From positions 2,294,001-2,358,000 of the forward strand of contig NZ_AP022612.1 in NCBI RefSeq assembly GCF_010729895.1: DNA of 64,000 nt, in the 5' to 3' direction. Positions 41,866 to 53,048 of this stretch are shown here, piece by piece. Each line of letters opens with the position of its first letter. The first letter of the stretch is position 1. The notes below the pieces were generated by a model that was not told the origin of the DNA, ran no database searches, and was given only the letters and a program-made list of their open reading frames with translations. Origin of the DNA: Mycolicibacterium confluentis (lineage in GTDB: Bacteria > Actinomycetota > Actinomycetes > Mycobacteriales > Mycobacteriaceae). The position numbers and the translations under genes were made by a program.

Positions 41866-42964
41866 GAATCTTCCGGCGCTGCGGTGCCGCGAGTGCGGCA
41901 CCGTCGTCGACGTCGCGAGCCTGGCGTCGACCTGCACGTGCGGCGGCCTGTTCGACATCGACGAGGGGATCCCGCCCGCCGGGGTGGGTCTCGTCGATGA
42001 GACCCGGAACTCCCTGTGGCGCTACGCCAGTGCGCTGCCGGTGGACTGCGATGACCGGATCAGCCTCGGCGAGGGCATGACGCCGCTGGTGCGTTCGCGG
42101 GACCTGCCCAACGTCAGGTTCAAACTCGACCTGCTGCTGCCGACGCTGTCGTTCAAGGACCGGGGCGCGGTGGTCCTGGCGACGCTGGCCCGTCGGCTGG
42201 GCGTCGAGTCGGCGCTCACCGACAGCAGCGGCAACGCTGGAACCGCGGCCGCGGCGTACCTGGGCCGGGCGCAGATTCCGTGCCGCGTGTTCGTTCCGGA
42301 GTCCACCTCGCCGGTCAAGCTGGCGCAGATGCGTGCGCACGGTGCCGAGGTCGTGACGGTGCCGGGCAGCCGTGCGGACACGGCCGCGGCGGCGGGGCGG
42401 GCGGCCGCGGTGCCCGGTGTGTTCTACGCCAGTCACGTCTATCACCCGTACTTCATGCACGGGGTCAAGACGTTCGGATACGAGTTGTGGGAGCAGAACG
42501 GCCGCAGGCTGCCCGAGGTCGTGGTCGTGCCCGTGGGCAACGGCACCCTGCTGCTCGGTGCGCATCTGGCGTTTCGCGAACTCGTCGCGGCCGGGTTGGC
42601 GAAGATGCCGACGCTGGTGGCGGTGCAGGCCCGCGGGTGTGCGCCGGTCGCTGAGGCGTTTGGTCGTGGTGCCGACGCGGTGACCTCGGCGACGAGATCG
42701 GAACCGACGGTCGCGGAGGGGATTGCGATCAGCCACCCACCACGGGGAGCCCAGATCTTGGCGGCGGTCAGAGAAACGGGCGGGACCGTGGTCTCGGTGT
42801 CCGATGAGCAGATCGTGCGGGCTCGTGCCGACCTGGCGGAGGAGGGTCTCTACGTGGAACCGACCTCGGCGGTGTGCTGGGCCGCGGTGCGGGCCGAAGC
42901 TCGCGGTGGGCTGCTGACCAGTGCCGAGGTCGTCGTTCCGTTGTGCGGGGCGGGGGCGAAGTCT

Positions 42965-42970
<6 letters not shown>
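41840..42970 (+). CDS. Threonine-synthase-like PLP enzyme
   Basis: 376 aa from GTG 41840, overlapping the monooxygenase gene by 26 nt. An N-terminal zinc-ribbon-like cluster (CRECG ... CTCGG), PLP lysine in LSFKDRGAVV, phosphate-binding DSSGNAGTA and a C-terminal Ser/Cys region (VPLCGAG). It is a fold-II PLP lyase; length and motifs resemble threonine synthase, but as a partner of a monooxygenase it probably acts on a different amino acid. Its stop codon is inside the triplicated junction shared with rpfC. Confidence 0.78.
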
Positions 42971-45064
<2,094 letters not shown>

Positions 45065-45074
45065 CATTCGCCGC

Positions 45075-45599
45075 ATGATTCGAGCGGCACTGATCGCGGT
45101 CGGCGTGTTCACCAGCGCTGCGGCGGGCCTCGCGCCCGCCCACGCAGAACCGGTCGCCCCGGGGGAGACCGCGTATCTCATCGGTGCCTGCTACGACCCC
45201 AGCCAGCCCGTGACCGAGCGCCCGGCGACGCTGGTCTACGGCTGTGACCACTCGAGTGTCATGACCGACATGACGTGGACGGCCTGGGGCGCCGACGGCG
45301 CCACCGGAGCCGGCATCGACGACGCGGTGGAATGCCAGCCGAACTGCGCGCAGGGTGCCCGGTTGGCGAACCCGATCGTGGTGCACGCGTGGAACCCGAA
45401 GCCGCCTGTGGAGGCCGGCTGCCCGGACGGTGTGCAGTTCTACTCCGACTTCACGGTGGCCTATCCCGAGGGCGTGCCGCCGTGGGTGCAGCCGGGCACG
45501 TCCTGGACCGAGGACGTCGACTTCATCGAACTTGACGGCGTTCCCGCGGTGCATTTCAAGAACCAGGGGCCGCTCAGCTGCACGCCGCAGAACGCTTAA
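45075..45599 (+). CDS. Small secreted protein, function unknown
   Basis: 174 aa. Signal peptide (MIRAALIAVGVFTSAAAG... AHA-EP, ~25 residues), then ~150 residues with six cysteines and a WTAWGADGATGAGIDDAVEC segment; the cysteines are likely disulfide-bonded. Starts 10 bp after ccdA, so it may be a folding substrate of MPT53/CcdA. Confidence 0.7.
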   Translation: MIRAALIAVGVFTSAAAGLAPAHAEPVAPGETAYLIGACYDPSQPVTERPATLVYGCDHSSVMTDMTWTAWGADGATGAGIDDAVECQPNCAQGARLANPIVVHAWNPKPPVEAGCPDGVQFYSDFTVAYPEGVPPWVQPGTSWTEDVDFIELDGVPAVHFKNQGPLSCTPQNA

Positions 45600-45617
45600 G
45601 GACCGAGGTCCGCAAGG

Positions 45618-45637
45618 TTGGGGACTTTCGCCGCGGT
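45618..45637 (+). promoter_or_regulatory. DosR-like box upstream of fdxA
   Basis: TTGGGGACTTTCGCCGCGGT matches the first half of the DosR site (TTSGGGACT) perfectly and the second half (AGTCCCSAA) poorly. It lies 34-53 bp before fdxA, a known DosR target in M. tuberculosis. Confidence 0.45.
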
Positions 45638-45670
45638 GCAACGCGCCCGCCGCTCACTACCGTCATCGGT

Positions 45671-46012
45671 ATGACATATGTGATCGGAAGCGCGTGCGTC
45701 GACGTCGTGGACAAGTCATGTGTGCAGGACTGCCCAGCCGACTGCATCTATGAGGGAGAGCGGTCGCTCTACATCAACCCCGACGAGTGCGTGGACTGCG
45801 CGGCCTGCGCGTTCATCTGCAAAGTGGACGCCATCTATTTCGAGACCGACCTGCCCGAGGACCAGAAGCAGCACCTGGCCGACAACGCGGAGTTCTTCAC
45901 GAAGATCCTGCCTGGTCGGGACGCGCCGCTGGGCACGCCCGGCGGCGCGACGGCCCTCGGACCCGTGGGAGTGGACACGCCGCTGGTGTCGGCGATGCCG
46001 CGAAAGCACTGA
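45671..46012 (+). CDS. fdxA: 7Fe ferredoxin FdxA ([3Fe-4S][4Fe-4S])
   Basis: 113 aa. The cysteines fit Azotobacter FdI numbering plus one: C9, C17 and C50 for [3Fe-4S]; C21, C40, C43, C46 for [4Fe-4S]; C25 free. The tail DNAEFFTKILPGRDAPLG and GPVGVDTPLV is typical of mycobacterial FdxA (Rv2007c). It transfers electrons, probably to P450s or other oxidoreductases. A half-matching DosR box lies upstream. Confidence 0.9.
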   Translation: MTYVIGSACVDVVDKSCVQDCPADCIYEGERSLYINPDECVDCAACAFICKVDAIYFETDLPEDQKQHLADNAEFFTKILPGRDAPLGTPGGATALGPVGVDTPLVSAMPRKH

Positions 46013-46173
46013 GCGCAGCATTCGCGTTTCGGCCCGCGATGCGGTAGAGAAAACATCGGATGTGTGTCGAGGGTCGACGACACGCGGGTGCTTCGTGAGC
46101 CTGACGGCTGCTCCTTCGCGTGTCTGAGTTCGTCGCTGTCGTGCGACGGCCCGGACACGAAGGGAGAAGCTGC

Positions 46174-47373
46174 ATGGACACCGTGTTGGGCCTGTCTGTG
46201 ACTGCCAGCACCGTCCAGACCGTGCTGGTCGAGGGCCGAGACGGCGACGGCGCCACCCTGGGTCACGATGAATTCGACGTCTTCACCGGCGACGCGTCGC
46301 CCACCCGAGCGTCAGAGCAGGTCGCCGAGGCCGTGCTGAGCATCGCCTCGGCCGACGGTCACCACCTGCACTCGATCGGTGTCACCTGGAGTGAGGACGC
46401 CGACCTCGAGGCCTCGCTGCTGCTGGACACGCTCGCCGAGATGGGGTTGGCCAACGTGGTGGCGGTGCAGTCGCCGCGGGCCGCCGAAGCACTCGCGCGC
46501 AGCATCGGCCGGATGATCGGCTACGAACGCACCGCGGTCTGCGTCGTCGAACCCGACAGCACGATCCTGACGCTCGTGGACACCCTCGGCGGAGATGTCG
46601 AGACCCTTGTCAGTCACGGCATCGAGAACGACGAGCAGTTGCTGGACTGGCTGACCGGCATCCTCGACGCACGGATCTGGCGACCGGACGGCATGTTCGT
46701 CGTCGGGTCGGTCGGCGGACTGGACTCCCTGGCCGGTTGGCTCGAGCAGGAACTCGGCGTGCCGGTGTTCGACCCGCCCGAGGCGGAACTGGCCCTGGCG
46801 CACGGCGCGGCACTGGCGTCGGCCGGGGATGCCGTGCCGGTGGCGGAGCGGGCGGGACGCCGGCTTCCCGCCGCGCCCATGACCATGCTGGTCGCTGGCG
46901 CCTTGACCTTCGTGGTCTCGGTGTCGCTGGCGGTGAGCTCGCAGCTTCTCCCGCACCGGGAGGCCGCCGTCGTCACCGATCAGGACGCCCGCAGCACCGC
47001 GGTCGCCCCGAAGACCCCCAAGGCGAAACCCCCGGCGCCCGCGTCGGCGGCACCGCGTCCCGCGGCGGTCGCACCGGCTCCGGAGGCGCCACCCGCGCCG
47101 ATCCCCGTCGAGCAGGCCCCGCTGCCCGAGGCCCCGCCCCCGGTCGAACAGGCGCCCGTCGAGGCTCCGCCGGTCAATGCGCCGCCGCCGGTCGTGGAGG
47201 CGCCCGCGCCTCCCGCCTACGTGCCGCCGCCCGAACCCGAGGTCATCAATCAGATCGCTCCGCCGCCGCCTCCGGTCGTCGCTCCGGTGGTGCCGCAGGT
47301 GCCGTATGAGAAGCCGCGACTGCGGGACCGGATCTTCGACAAGATTCCCGGCATCAACCGGTTCGGCAACTGA
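46174..47373 (+). CDS. DUF7159-type protein: ASKHA-like domain, one TM and Pro-rich tail
   Basis: 399 aa from ATG 46174 (AGGGAG upstream). Residues 1-220 resemble an Hsp70/PilM-like nucleotide-binding fold (LGLSVTASTVQTVLVE; FVVGSVGGLDSLAGWLEQEL), then a TM at ~232-252 (MLVAGALTFVVSVSLAVSSQ) and ~110 residues of Pro/Ala/Val repeats (PVEQAP, PPPVVAP) ending in YEKPRLRDRIFDKIPGINRF. Such proteins are numerous in mycobacteria and unstudied; an envelope-linked regulatory role is plausible. The gap 46013-46173 shows no signal I can name. Confidence 0.7.
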   Translation: MDTVLGLSVTASTVQTVLVEGRDGDGATLGHDEFDVFTGDASPTRASEQVAEAVLSIASADGHHLHSIGVTWSEDADLEASLLLDTLAEMGLANVVAVQSPRAAEALARSIGRMIGYERTAVCVVEPDSTILTLVDTLGGDVETLVSHGIENDEQLLDWLTGILDARIWRPDGMFVVGSVGGLDSLAGWLEQELGVPVFDPPEAELALAHGAALASAGDAVPVAERAGRRLPAAPMTMLVAGALTFVVSVSLAVSSQLLPHREAAVVTDQDARSTAVAPKTPKAKPPAPASAAPRPAAVAPAPEAPPAPIPVEQAPLPEAPPPVEQAPVEAPPVNAPPPVVEAPAPPAYVPPPEPEVINQIAPPPPPVVAPVVPQVPYEKPRLRDRIFDKIPGINRFGN

Positions 47374-47379
47374 GCATCT

Positions 47380-48042
47380 TCACGCGTTGAGCGAGTGCAG
47401 GTTCTTGGCGGTCGGTGAGGACGGGACCGCCTGCGGGTCCGGGCAAGTGCCCAGAACACGGTCGGCCGTCCCAGCGCTCGTGACGGTGAACCAGTAGTTC
47501 TCGTTCTTGAAGTGATGGTGCCGATGGTTTCGCCAAATCGCCCGGTAGGCAGATGATTTCGGCTTGTAGTCACTGTGGATCAGATAGTGCGTCCACTCGT
47601 AGGCCAGACCGAGTACACCCAACACCATCAGGAACGTCAGCCCGAGTTCGAGGCGTGGGAACGCGAACGCGGCGAGCAGGACGACCGCGGGCAGCACCCA
47701 CAGGAGTGCCTGCCACGGGATGAAGATCAGCTCGACCTGCCGAGGGTCGACGTGGTGCTCGCGATGCTTGCGGGCCAGCAGGGGATCGATCACGACCGGG
47801 CCCACGCGGCGCGGTCGCCAGTGCAGGATCGCGACGTGGATGACCCACTCCAGGAACGGGAAGGCCGCGAGCATCACGACCGGAACCACGGCGTCGGTCA
47901 GTTGCCAGTCGCCGCGTGCGATGCGCATCGCCGAGGCGACCACGAGCAGCGCCAGGATCATGGGCGGCGACGGATGGCGGACGAACTCACGCGCGGCCTG
48001 GGGCAGCGTGAGCGCCCTGCGTGACTTGTCGGTGGTGGTCAT
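47380..48042 (-). CDS. Fatty acid hydroxylase-superfamily membrane protein
   Basis: 220 aa. Four TMs and the diiron histidine clusters: EWVIH, HREHH, HYLIH and NHRHHH. It hydroxylates or desaturates lipids using O2. Overlaps the upstream GntR gene (ATGA), so the two are one operon and the regulator controls this lipid-modifying step. Confidence 0.82.
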   Translation of the reverse strand: MTTTDKSRRALTLPQAAREFVRHPSPPMILALLVVASAMRIARGDWQLTDAVVPVVMLAAFPFLEWVIHVAILHWRPRRVGPVVIDPLLARKHREHHVDPRQVELIFIPWQALLWVLPAVVLLAAFAFPRLELGLTFLMVLGVLGLAYEWTHYLIHSDYKPKSSAYRAIWRNHRHHHFKNENYWFTVTSAGTADRVLGTCPDPQAVPSSPTAKNLHSLNA

Positions 48043-48758
48043 GCGGTCTCCAACTTCTCCAGTGCGGTGAGGATGGCGGAGGTGGCCGGGGCGAGCAGGT
48101 CGACCGCGGCCTGATGTGCCCCCGGTTCGTCCCCGGCGACGATCGCCTCGGCCAGCCTGCGATAGGCCTCGGGTTGTCCCACCTCGGCCGACATCACTGT
48201 CGCCAGTGCGGGCAGTGCGGGTTCGTATGTGGCGCGCAGCGTGTTGTACATCAGCCGGAAGGCGATGGAGTCCGCGGCGTCGACGATGTGGTCCCAGTAG
48301 GACAGCGCATGCTGTTGTGCCGCAACGAGATCCGATTCGTTCGCCAGGAGGTCGACCGCCTGGTCGAGCAGTGCCGCGAGCTCGGGTCCGCCGCGACGCG
48401 CGGCGAGTTCGGCGACCTTGGGGCCGTTGTGCAGTCGCGTCTCGAGGATGCTGCGCACCACGGCGAGGTCGAGTTCATCACCCCGCATGAGCAGATGGGG
48501 GAGCAGGTCGAGGCCGGCGTGCCGGCGGAAGTCGCGGACGGTGGTGGCGTCGCCCTGCCGGATGTCGACCAGGCCGACGGCCATCACACGCTTGAGTGCC
48601 TCCCGGACCGCGGGTCGCGACACTCCCAGCACCTCGGCCAGGCGACGTTCGCTGGGCAGTGCCTCGCCGGGCGCGAGGTTGCCGCCGAGCACCTCGTCGA
48701 GCAGTTGGTCGAACACGTCCTCGGGCACGGAACGCCGGTTCACGGGTTGCAGGGCCAT
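48039..48758 (-). CDS. FadR-subfamily GntR regulator
   Basis: 239 aa. Winged HTH ([40 protein letters not shown]), then an all-helical FCD/FadR acyl-binding domain. The E. coli FadR-like site TGGTCAGACCA lies 39-49 bp upstream of its start, so it probably represses itself and the downstream hydroxylase and responds to an acyl-CoA. Confidence 0.85.
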   Translation of the reverse strand: MALQPVNRRSVPEDVFDQLLDEVLGGNLAPGEALPSERRLAEVLGVSRPAVREALKRVMAVGLVDIRQGDATTVRDFRRHAGLDLLPHLLMRGDELDLAVVRSILETRLHNGPKVAELAARRGGPELAALLDQAVDLLANESDLVAAQQHALSYWDHIVDAADSIAFRLMYNTLRATYEPALPALATVMSAEVGQPEAYRRLAEAIVAGDEPGAHQAAVDLLAPATSAILTALEKLETA

Positions 48759-48796
48759 GCCACCCAGGCTGCCCCACGGTGGCGGCAGAGGTCAAG

Positions 48797-48807
48797 TGGT
48801 CAGACCA
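48797..48807. promoter_or_regulatory. FadR/GntR operator (TGGTCAGACCA)
   Basis: A perfect inverted repeat identical to the core of the FadR consensus TGGTNNNACCA, 39-49 bp upstream of the GntR start and overlapping the end of the P450 gene by a few bases. Confidence 0.65.
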
Positions 48808-50044
48808 GTTGGCTTCGAGCGCCCTGGTAGTCGACCCGCCAATGCTTGATGCCGTTGAGCCACCCGGAACGCAGCCGCTGAGGCGATTCGACCGCCCTCA
48901 GATCCGGCAGATGGTCGGCGATCGCGTTGAACATCAACTCGATCGTCATCCGCGCAAGATTTGCGCCGATGCAATAGTGCGCACCCGTGCCGCCGAAGCC
49001 GACGTGGGGATTGGGATCCCGCAGGATGTCGAACGTGAACGGGTCATCGAACACCGTCTCGTCGAAGTTGGCCGAACGGTAGGACATCACCACACGCTGG
49101 CCCGCGGCGATGTGTACGCCCGAGAGGTCGTAGTCGGTCAGGGCCGTGCGCTGGAATGACGTCACCGGGGTCGCCCATCGCACAATCTCGTCGACCGCGG
49201 TCGCGGGGCGGTCGCGCTTGAAGAGCTCCCACTGCTCCGGGTGCTCGGCGAAGGCGATCATGCCGTGGGTGATCGAGTTGCGTGTGGTCTCATTGCCGGC
49301 CACCGCCAGCAGCACCATGAAGAACCCGAACTCGTCGTCGGAGAGCTTGTGTCCCTCGATGTCGGCCTCGATCAGCGTGGTCACGATGTCCTCACCGGGG
49401 TGCTCGGCCCGGTCCGCCGCGAGCTGCATCGCGTACATGATCAGTTCCGTTGCGGCACTGCGGTTGTCGTAGTGGGCGAACTCAGGGTCGTCGTCGCTGA
49501 CCATCTGATTGGACCAGTCGAACAGCTTCATGCGGTCCTCGAGCGGGACCCCGAGAAGCCCGGCGATCGCCTGCAGCGGAAGCTCGGAGGCCACCTGTTC
49601 GACGAAGTCTCCGGTCCCTGAGGCCGCCGCGGCCTTGGCGATGTTCTGCGCGCGTTCGTTGAGATCGGCCCGCAGTCGTTCGACCGCGCGGGGCGTGAAC
49701 CCGCGCGAGATGATCTTGCGCAGGTGGGTGTGATGGGGCGCGTCCATGTTGAGCAGCACGAACTTGCCCGTCTCAAGCTGTTCCTGCGTGGAGCCCTCCG
49801 GGTAGCGCGGAATCGCGGTCTTCTCCTCACTGGAGAAGACGTCGCTGCGGACGGACACCTCTTTGACATCGGCGTGCCGGGTGACCAGCCAGAAGCCGTC
49901 GTCGCCGAAACCGCCACCGGGCTGCTGGTTCCACCAGACCGGGGCCTGGTGCCGCAGGTGCGCGAGCTCCTCCACCGGCAGGCGTTCGCAGTTGAGATCG
50001 GGATCGGTGAAATCGAATCCGGGAGGCAGAGTCGGACCTGGCAT
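48800..50044 (-). CDS. cyp125: Cytochrome P450, CYP125-type (steroid C26-hydroxylase-like)
   Basis: 414 aa from ATG 50044 (GAGGAG 8 nt upstream). The start LPPGFDFTDPDLNCERLPVE, MDAPHHTHLRKIISRGFTPR, I-helix AVAGNETTRNSITHGM, heme loop DPNPHVGFGGTGAHYCIGAN and the tail RLRSGWLNGIKHWRVDY agree with M. tuberculosis CYP125A1, which oxidises the cholesterol side chain. It may be a paralog of the main cyp125 at the cholesterol locus. A KstR-type box is 87-100 bp upstream. Confidence 0.9.
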   Translation of the reverse strand: MPGPTLPPGFDFTDPDLNCERLPVEELAHLRHQAPVWWNQQPGGGFGDDGFWLVTRHADVKEVSVRSDVFSSEEKTAIPRYPEGSTQEQLETGKFVLLNMDAPHHTHLRKIISRGFTPRAVERLRADLNERAQNIAKAAAASGTGDFVEQVASELPLQAIAGLLGVPLEDRMKLFDWSNQMVSDDDPEFAHYDNRSAATELIMYAMQLAADRAEHPGEDIVTTLIEADIEGHKLSDDEFGFFMVLLAVAGNETTRNSITHGMIAFAEHPEQWELFKRDRPATAVDEIVRWATPVTSFQRTALTDYDLSGVHIAAGQRVVMSYRSANFDETVFDDPFTFDILRDPNPHVGFGGTGAHYCIGANLARMTIELMFNAIADHLPDLRAVESPQRLRSGWLNGIKHWRVDYQGARSQLV

Positions 50045-50130
50045 TCGGTGCACTCCTCACAACAGCTGTGTCTGTGCTGGTTTCCCCAAGCCATTCGTAC
50101 ACCGCCACTCGGCGCCTCGGGGGCCGTTTG

Positions 50131-50144
50131 TGGAACGTGTTCTC
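50131..50144. promoter_or_regulatory. KstR-type operator upstream of cyp125
   Basis: TGGAACGTGTTCTC differs from TNNAACNNGTTNNA only at the last base. KstR represses cholesterol-catabolism genes until 3-oxo-cholestenoyl-CoA binds it. The box lies in the divergent gap between cyp125 and the exported Pro-rich protein gene. Confidence 0.65.
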
Positions 50145-50193
50145 ATTCGCGCGGAACCTGTAACGAATGGGGCCGGTGGGGTGAAAATCGGAT

Positions 50194-50646
50194 ATGCGGA
50201 TTCGTTCAGCTGCGCTCGGTGCGCTCCTCGCTGCGGCAGGTATCCTGTTGGCCCCACCCGCGGGTGCCGAACCCGCCGACCCGGCGCCGGCCCCGGATAC
50301 AGGCGGCACGTCGGCGGCACAGGCCGCGCCCGCGCCCACGGCGGGTGATGGTCCGGCCACGTCGCAGGGCGTGCCGCACCTGCCGAGTCTCGACAACCTG
50401 CCGCCCGGAGCGAGTGCGGCTCCGCCGTCCAGCGAGGGTCGAGGGGTGTCCTACCTGCGTGATCTCTGGCACGCCGTCCAGACCCAGGAGATCAGCGGGG
50501 CCGGGGCGCTGCTGCTGCTGACCCAGCGTCCGATGAACCCGGACTCCGCGCCGCCGGGTGTGCCGTCGCGGCCGTTGCCACCGCCGAGTGCGACTCTGCC
50601 AGAGCCTGCTGCCGCGCCCGCGCCCGAGTCCGAGCCCGCGCCTTAG
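50194..50646 (+). CDS. Exported Pro/Ala-rich protein
   Basis: 150 aa. Signal peptide ~1-25 (LGALLAAAGILLAPPAGA-EP), a Pro/Ala low-complexity region, a short helix (YLRDLWHAVQTQEISGAGAL) and a Pro-rich end. No family recognised; likely cell-wall-associated. Its stop overlaps the stop of the convergent next gene by 4 bp. Confidence 0.65.
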   Translation: MRIRSAALGALLAAAGILLAPPAGAEPADPAPAPDTGGTSAAQAAPAPTAGDGPATSQGVPHLPSLDNLPPGASAAPPSSEGRGVSYLRDLWHAVQTQEISGAGALLLLTQRPMNPDSAPPGVPSRPLPPPSATLPEPAAAPAPESEPAP

Positions 50647-51272
50647 CGGGGCTTGGCGGTGGTGGTCGGGGTCGAACTCGTCGTCGCCGCGGGCCCGCCG
50701 GTCTCGGCCGCGAAGCTCGGGGACTGGTAGTCCACCCAGGTGTCCCGGTAGATCACCTTGCCGCCAGAGGTGACGGTCAGGGTCGACGGCGACACCGTGT
50801 ACTCGGCACCCTCGTTGAGCGCGACGAATGTGCCGTCACCGGTGGCCTCGGCCTCGGTGATGAGCGTCGCGCCGTCGCTGATCCGCACTCCGCGGTATTC
50901 GTAGCCGCCCGAACCGTCGGGGCAGATCGCCACGAGGGAACGCTGGGTGCGTCCAAAGGCGACCGCGGACTGACCGTCGGAGCAGCGCGCGTCCGAGCCG
51001 ACGAATCCGCGCTCGTCGGTGCCGGACGCCTTGGGCGACGCTGACGTGGTCGGCGAGGCCGACGTGGTGGGTGACGCCGACGTGGTCGGCGAGGCCGACG
51101 TGGTCGGCGAGGCCGACGTGGTGGCGGGAGCCAGGGGAAGCATGGGCTTGGCGTCGGCCGCGGGCAGCGGCGTCTGACTGCCGGGGCCTGCCGCCACACC
51201 GGCGAACAGAACCACAATCGCCAGGAGCGCACCGACCCCGGTGCACATCAACATGTTGCGGATCGACAGCAT
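50643..51272 (-). CDS. Membrane-anchored protein with TTSASP repeats
   Basis: 209 aa from ATG 51272. One N-terminal TM (~10-30), a stalk with five TTSASP-type repeats (~50-80), an extracytoplasmic domain with two cysteines (DARCSDGQ, AICPDGSG) and a Thr/Pro tail (TSSTPTTTAKPR). The stalk looks like an O-mannosylated linker. The length and position could fit Rv1890c. Function unknown. Confidence 0.65.
   Translation of the reverse strand: MLSIRNMLMCTGVGALLAIVVLFAGVAAGPGSQTPLPAADAKPMLPLAPATTSASPTTSASPTTSASPTTSASPTTSASPKASGTDERGFVGSDARCSDGQSAVAFGRTQRSLVAICPDGSGGYEYRGVRISDGATLITEAEATGDGTFVALNEGAEYTVSPSTLTVTSGGKVIYRDTWVDYQSPSFAAETGGPAATTSSTPTTTAKPR
51043..51132. repeat. 18-bp tandem repeat (five units) coding TTSASP
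   Basis: Units of the type GACGTGGTCGGCGAGGCC at 51043, 51061, 51079, 51097 and 51115; the second is diverged and the fifth is truncated in match. In frame, it codes the protein stalk, so unit number changes would only change stalk length: a VNTR candidate. Confidence 0.85.
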
Positions 51273-51448
51273 CGGATCGCCTCCTTCGCGGCACGGGCTG
51301 CTGGCCCCCACAGCAAACCACCACCGGCGGCCAATCCGGCGCTTCTGACCGGGTGTTTCGCCGAAAACTTCCGCCGTGGCGGCTAGGCTGAGCGCCGACG
51401 GACCGACGGGGCGAAGGGTCCGCAACTCAACAGGTCAAGGGGCGGGAC

Positions 51449-51829
51449 ATGATTCGTGCCTTTGCGGCCGCGGGTGCGGCCGCCGCTGCCATGTTCGCCA
51501 CCGCCACGGTCGCGGGTGCCGAGCCCAAGTTCGACTACGCCGACGTCCCCAATATGACCTACGACGTCCAGTTGAGCACCAAGTGCTACAGCTGGGAACG
51601 GTTCATCTTCGGCCGCGGCGAAGGTGGCCAGACGTACGCCTGCCACTACATCCCCAACCAGTGGCCCCCGGTCGACTCGGGGTTCTGGGTGTGGTCGCCC
51701 CCGCTGTACGGCGTGCAGGAGATCGGTGCGCCGTGCCCGACCAATCGCGGTGCGGCCGCGCAGACACCGGACGGCCTGCCACTGGAGTGCGCGGGCGACA
51801 AGGGCTGGCAACAGGAGTTCTACGCCTGA
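51449..51829 (+). CDS. Small secreted cysteine-rich protein
   Basis: 126 aa from ATG 51449. Signal peptide ~1-24 (AAAAAMFATATVAGA-EP), then four cysteines (TKCYSW, YACHY, APCPTN, LECAGD) in an aromatic-rich domain (WPPVDSGFWVWSPPLYG). It could be the ortholog of secreted Rv1891 by position. The preceding gap 51273-51448 shows only the ribosome site. Confidence 0.68.
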   Translation: MIRAFAAAGAAAAAMFATATVAGAEPKFDYADVPNMTYDVQLSTKCYSWERFIFGRGEGGQTYACHYIPNQWPPVDSGFWVWSPPLYGVQEIGAPCPTNRGAAAQTPDGLPLECAGDKGWQQEFYA

Positions 51830-51832
51830 CGC

Positions 51833-51870
51833 CACAAATCCGCCCAAACGAACGTTTGGGCGGATTTGTG
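51833..51870. terminator. 18-bp perfect hairpin, bidirectional terminator
   Basis: Arms 51833-51850 and 51853-51870 pair without a mismatch around a 2-nt AA centre (core CCAAACGAACGTTTGG), beginning 4 bp after the secreted-protein stop and ending 15 bp before the convergent flavin-enzyme stop. No U tract, as is common in mycobacteria. Confidence 0.8.
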
Positions 51871-51884
51871 CGAGCGCGCGAGGG

Positions 51885-53006
51885 TCAGGCCTCGTTGAAC
51901 TCCGACAGTGTCGCGGTCGCCTCCAGGTACTCCTGCACCCAGCGTTCGATCACCGCCGAAGTCTTCTCGACCTTGGTGAACTGGCCGACCACCTGCCCGA
52001 TCGGGTTGAACGCGACGTCGACGGTTTCGTTGGGGTACTTGTGCGTCGCGGCGACGGCCATCCCGGACACCATGTACTGCAGCGGCATGCCCAGCGGCTT
52101 CGGGTTCTCGGGGTTCTCCCAGGCCTCGGTCCAGTCGTTGCGCAGCATGCGCGCGGGCTTGCCGGTGAACGACCGACTCCGCACGGTGTCGCGGCTGGAG
52201 GCCTTGGCGTAGGCCGCGTGCTGCACCGGCGTGTTCTCCGACTCCTCGACCATGACCCACTGCGATCCGGTCCAGGCGCCCTGCGCGCCAAGCGCCAGCG
52301 CCGCGGCGATCTGCTGGCCGCTGCCGATGCCGCCCGCCGCGAGGACCGGGACCGGCGCCACCTCCTTGACCACCTGCGGCCACAGCACGATCGAACCGAC
52401 CTCGCCGCTGTGCCCGCCGGCCTCGCCGCCCTGGGCGATGATGATGTCCACGCCCGCATCGGCGTGCTTGCGCGCCTGCGACGGCGACCCGCACAGCGCG
52501 GCGACCTTGCGGCCCTCGGCGTGGATGTGCGCGATCATGTCGGCCGGTGGGGTGCCCAGCGCGTTGGCGATCAGCGTCATCTTGGGGTGCTTCAGTGCGA
52601 TCTCCACCTGCGGGGTGGCGGTGGCCTCGGTCCAGCCGAGAAGCTGCAGCGCGTTGTCGTCGCTGTCATCGGTCGGCACGCCGTGGTCGGCGAGGATCTT
52701 CTTCGCGAAGTCGAGGTGCTCCTGGGGGACCAGGGCGTTCAGCGTCGACTTGAGGTCGTCGGCGGACATGTTCGAGTCCATGCCCTCGTACTTGTTCGGG
52801 ATGACGATGTCGACGCCGTAGGGATGGTCGCCGATGTGCTCGTCGATCCAGTTCAACTCGATCTCCAGCTGCTCGGGCGTGAACCCGACGGCGCCGAGGA
52901 CACCGAAACCGCCGGCCCGGCTCACGGCGACCACGACATCCCGGCAGTGGGTGAAGGCGAAGATCGGCAGGTCGATGCCGAGTTGGTCGCACAGGGGAGT
53001 ATGCAT
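51885..53006 (-). CDS. Nitronate-monooxygenase-like flavin oxidoreductase (Rv1894c-like)
   Basis: 373 aa. FMN TIM barrel: start FAFTHCRDVVVAVSRAGGFG, phosphate loops VDIIIAQGGEAGGHSGEVG and VLAAGGIGSGQQIAAALALG, and SRSFTGKPARMLRNDW near the end. The family oxidises nitronates or reduces quinones; its mycobacterial role is unclear. A perfect KstR-consensus box lies 43-56 bp upstream, and Rv1894c is, as I remember, in the KstR regulon, which would place it in steroid metabolism. Confidence 0.82.
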   Translation of the reverse strand: MHTPLCDQLGIDLPIFAFTHCRDVVVAVSRAGGFGVLGAVGFTPEQLEIELNWIDEHIGDHPYGVDIVIPNKYEGMDSNMSADDLKSTLNALVPQEHLDFAKKILADHGVPTDDSDDNALQLLGWTEATATPQVEIALKHPKMTLIANALGTPPADMIAHIHAEGRKVAALCGSPSQARKHADAGVDIIIAQGGEAGGHSGEVGSIVLWPQVVKEVAPVPVLAAGGIGSGQQIAAALALGAQGAWTGSQWVMVEESENTPVQHAAYAKASSRDTVRSRSFTGKPARMLRNDWTEAWENPENPKPLGMPLQYMVSGMAVAATHKYPNETVDVAFNPIGQVVGQFTKVEKTSAVIERWVQEYLEATATLSEFNEA

Positions 53007-53048
53007 AGTCCGCTCCTGGTGGGTTCACGACGTTGCGAAGTTCGAAAC

